Origin: Candidatus Scatomorpha merdipullorum
GTDB taxonomy: Bacteria; Bacillota; Clostridia; Oscillospirales; Oscillospiraceae
Reading direction: 5' to 3'
Length of the DNA stretch: 5,947 bases
NCBI GenBank assembly: GCA_018716795.1
Contig: DVJK01000096.1
Location: 1-5,947 of the forward strand
In this document: positions 4,583-5,947 of the stretch, piece after piece
How the letters are laid out: every line of letters starts with the position of its first letter
Numbering within the stretch: position 1 is the stretch's first letter
Notes under the pieces: generated by a model
Databases searched by the model: none
What the model saw: the letters and a program-made list of their open reading frames with translations, nothing else
What the model was told of the DNA's origin: nothing
Position numbers and translations under genes: made by a program

Positions 4583-5917
4583 ATGAAAAAACGCATTTTC
4601 GCCGCGCTTCTGGCGCTGGCGCTTATCTCGACTGGCGCGCTGGCGGACTTCGCCGACGTCGACGCCTCCGCCTGGTACGCCGAGGCCGTGGCCTGGGCGG
4701 AGGAAAACGGCGTCATGGACGGCGTGTCAGAGGGAGAATTCAACCCCGACGGCGTCATGACGCGCGCGATGGTCGTCACGATACTGTACCGCCTTGCGGG
4801 CGAGCCGGAGCTGCCCGAGTCGGACTGGGGCTATCCCTACTCGGACGTGGACGCCTCGGCCTGGTACGCCCTGCCTGTCTACTGGGCACGGCTCGAGGGC
4901 ATCGCCGGAGGCGTGAGCGACGCGGAGTTCGCGCCCGGCGGGAACATAACGCGCGAGCAGCTTGTGACCATGCTCCACCGCTTCGCCGGCTCGCCCGGCG
5001 AGGGAGGGGCGCTTGACTTCGCCGACGCGGAGAGCATAAGCCCCTGGGCCGTCTCCGCCGTGGCCTGGGCCGCGGCGAACGGCGTCGTCTCCGGCCGGGA
5101 GGGGAACGTCTTCGACCCGGCGGGGAGCGCGACGAGGGCCGAATGCGCCGCCGTGCTCATGCGCTTCGCCGCCCTGACGGCGGAACCGGAGGAACCCGAG
5201 GAGCCGGAATATGTGCCGAACCTCGACATAATCCCTAGGAATTCCTACGACGCGGACGAGTTTTACCTTGAGGACGGCTTCCTGCGCTACGGCGAGGACA
5301 GCCGCGTGGGCATAGACGTCTCCTCGCACCAGGGCGAGATAGACTGGGAGGCCGTCGCGGACTCCGGCGTCGAATTCGCGATAATACGAGCGGGCTACCG
5401 CGGATATTCCGAGGGCGAGCTCTTCGTCGACCCCTTCTTCTTCGAGAACATAGAGGGCGCGCTTGAAAACGGCCTGGACGTCGGAGTCTACTTCTTCTCC
5501 CAGGCGCTGAACACGGAGGAGGCGCTGGAGGAGGCGGAATTCATGCTCGAGGCGGTGGAGGGCTATGAGCTCGCGCTGCCCGTGGTCTTCGACTGGGAGC
5601 GGATAAGCTACGACGGCGGCCGCACGGCCGAGGTAAGCGGCGTCACCGTCACGGACTGCGCCATAGCCTTCTGCGAGGCCGTCGAGGCCGAGGGCTATGC
5701 TGTCATGTGCTACGGAAGCCCCAACACGGTGAACCGCGACCTGTACATAGACCGCCTGCTCGACTACCCCTTCTGGCTCGCGCACTACACCGAAGACCTC
5801 GCCGTCACCGACTATCCCTATCACTACGACATCTGGCAGTATACCTCCGACGGCAGCGTGCCCGGCATAGAGACACGGGTGGATTTGAACGTGGCCATCG
5901 GCGATATCTTCGCCTGA
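4583..5917 (+). CDS. SLH-domain cell-wall-anchored GH25 muramidase
   Basis: This 444-residue secreted protein has a signal peptide (KKR, hydrophobic core, likely cleavage after ALA at 19-21). Three SLH repeats follow at about 22-73, 85-136 and 145-197, each with an A-W-Y/P-W-A opening and a T-R-x-x motif: TRAM (60-63), TREQ (123-126) and TRAE (184-187). SLH domains bind secondary cell-wall polymer and would hold the enzyme on the wall. After an acidic linker (EPEEPEEPE, 201-209), residues about 240-444 are a glycoside hydrolase family 25 domain, which cuts the beta-1,4 bond between MurNAc and GlcNAc. Visible landmarks are D245 in G-I-D-V-S-S-H-Q-G, the D337/E339 pair in F-D-W-E (E339 the likely acid catalyst), D-I-W-Q-Y (416-420) and V-D-L-N (433-436). 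The frame is open upstream to 4268, but ATG 4583 is the start: it has AAAGGAG (4571-4577) and begins the signal peptide. The protein is strikingly acidic. Confidence 0.93.
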   Translation: MKKRIFAALLALALISTGALADFADVDASAWYAEAVAWAEENGVMDGVSEGEFNPDGVMTRAMVVTILYRLAGEPELPESDWGYPYSDVDASAWYALPVYWARLEGIAGGVSDAEFAPGGNITREQLVTMLHRFAGSPGEGGALDFADAESISPWAVSAVAWAAANGVVSGREGNVFDPAGSATRAECAAVLMRFAALTAEPEEPEEPEYVPNLDIIPRNSYDADEFYLEDGFLRYGEDSRVGIDVSSHQGEIDWEAVADSGVEFAIIRAGYRGYSEGELFVDPFFFENIEGALENGLDVGVYFFSQALNTEEALEEAEFMLEAVEGYELALPVVFDWERISYDGGRTAEVSGVTVTDCAIAFCEAVEAEGYAVMCYGSPNTVNRDLYIDRLLDYPFWLAHYTEDLAVTDYPYHYDIWQYTSDGSVPGIETRVDLNVAIGDIFA

Positions 5918-5929
5918 ACGCGGCATCCC

Positions 5930-5947
5930 CCGGCGCAGACGCGCCGG
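5930..5947 (+). terminator. Hairpin after the GH25 gene, cut by the window edge
   Basis: CCGGCGC (5930-5936) and GCGCCGG (5941-5947) form a perfect 7-bp stem with loop AGAC, 13 bases after the stop codon. The window ends at the last stem base, so any further pairing with the upstream C's and any T-tract are not visible. It is probably the terminator of the lipoprotein-GH25 operon. Confidence 0.55.

Noticed and set aside
4727..5926. 399-codon open frame on the minus strand, and a similar one at 3498-4367
   Set aside because: Both are antisense to genes with clear domains and catalytic motifs; the encoded proteins are His/Arg/Val-rich shadows without family features.

Overview
The window comes from a GC-rich bacterium, most likely a Clostridia-type Firmicute (Oscillospiraceae-like, perhaps gut-derived). 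This is inferred from strong AGGAG-type ribosome binding sites, S-layer-homology (SLH) domains, a DUF4358-like lipoprotein, and a long intergenic cluster of GC-rich palindromes of a kind I associate with such genomes. No taxonomic marker gene is present.

Layout. Bases 1-112 hold the last 36 codons of an unidentified gene, followed by a clear intrinsic terminator (117-144). Bases about 150-1530 contain no credible gene. They hold an array of at least twelve short palindromic elements: nine of family A (three stem types, A1 to A3) and three of family B. The array is partly mirror-symmetric about position 812-828, with about 79-nt spacing between some neighbours and one compound direct duplication. 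On the minus strand, 3283-1564 carries a two-gene operon for a split aconitase X (AcnX): a large catalytic subunit and a small swivel subunit. It has its own promoter (3336-3364) and a hairpin after the last gene (1536-1560). A 166-bp divergent intergenic region (3284-3449) separates it from a plus-strand pair: a lipoprotein with a DUF4358-like domain and a transglutaminase-like domain (3450-4571), then an exported protein with three SLH domains and a GH25 muramidase domain (4583-5917). The window ends inside a hairpin that probably terminates this pair.

How the genes fit together. The AcnX subunits should form one iron-dependent hydro-lyase; its substrate cannot be read from the window because no pathway partner lies beside it. 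The plus-strand pair looks like a cell-envelope module, with a membrane-anchored transglutaminase-fold protein and a wall-attached peptidoglycan hydrolase made from one transcript. The two modules are probably functionally unrelated and only share the divergent promoter region. The least explained part of the window is the palindrome array, where conserved flanks surround different, self-complementary stems.
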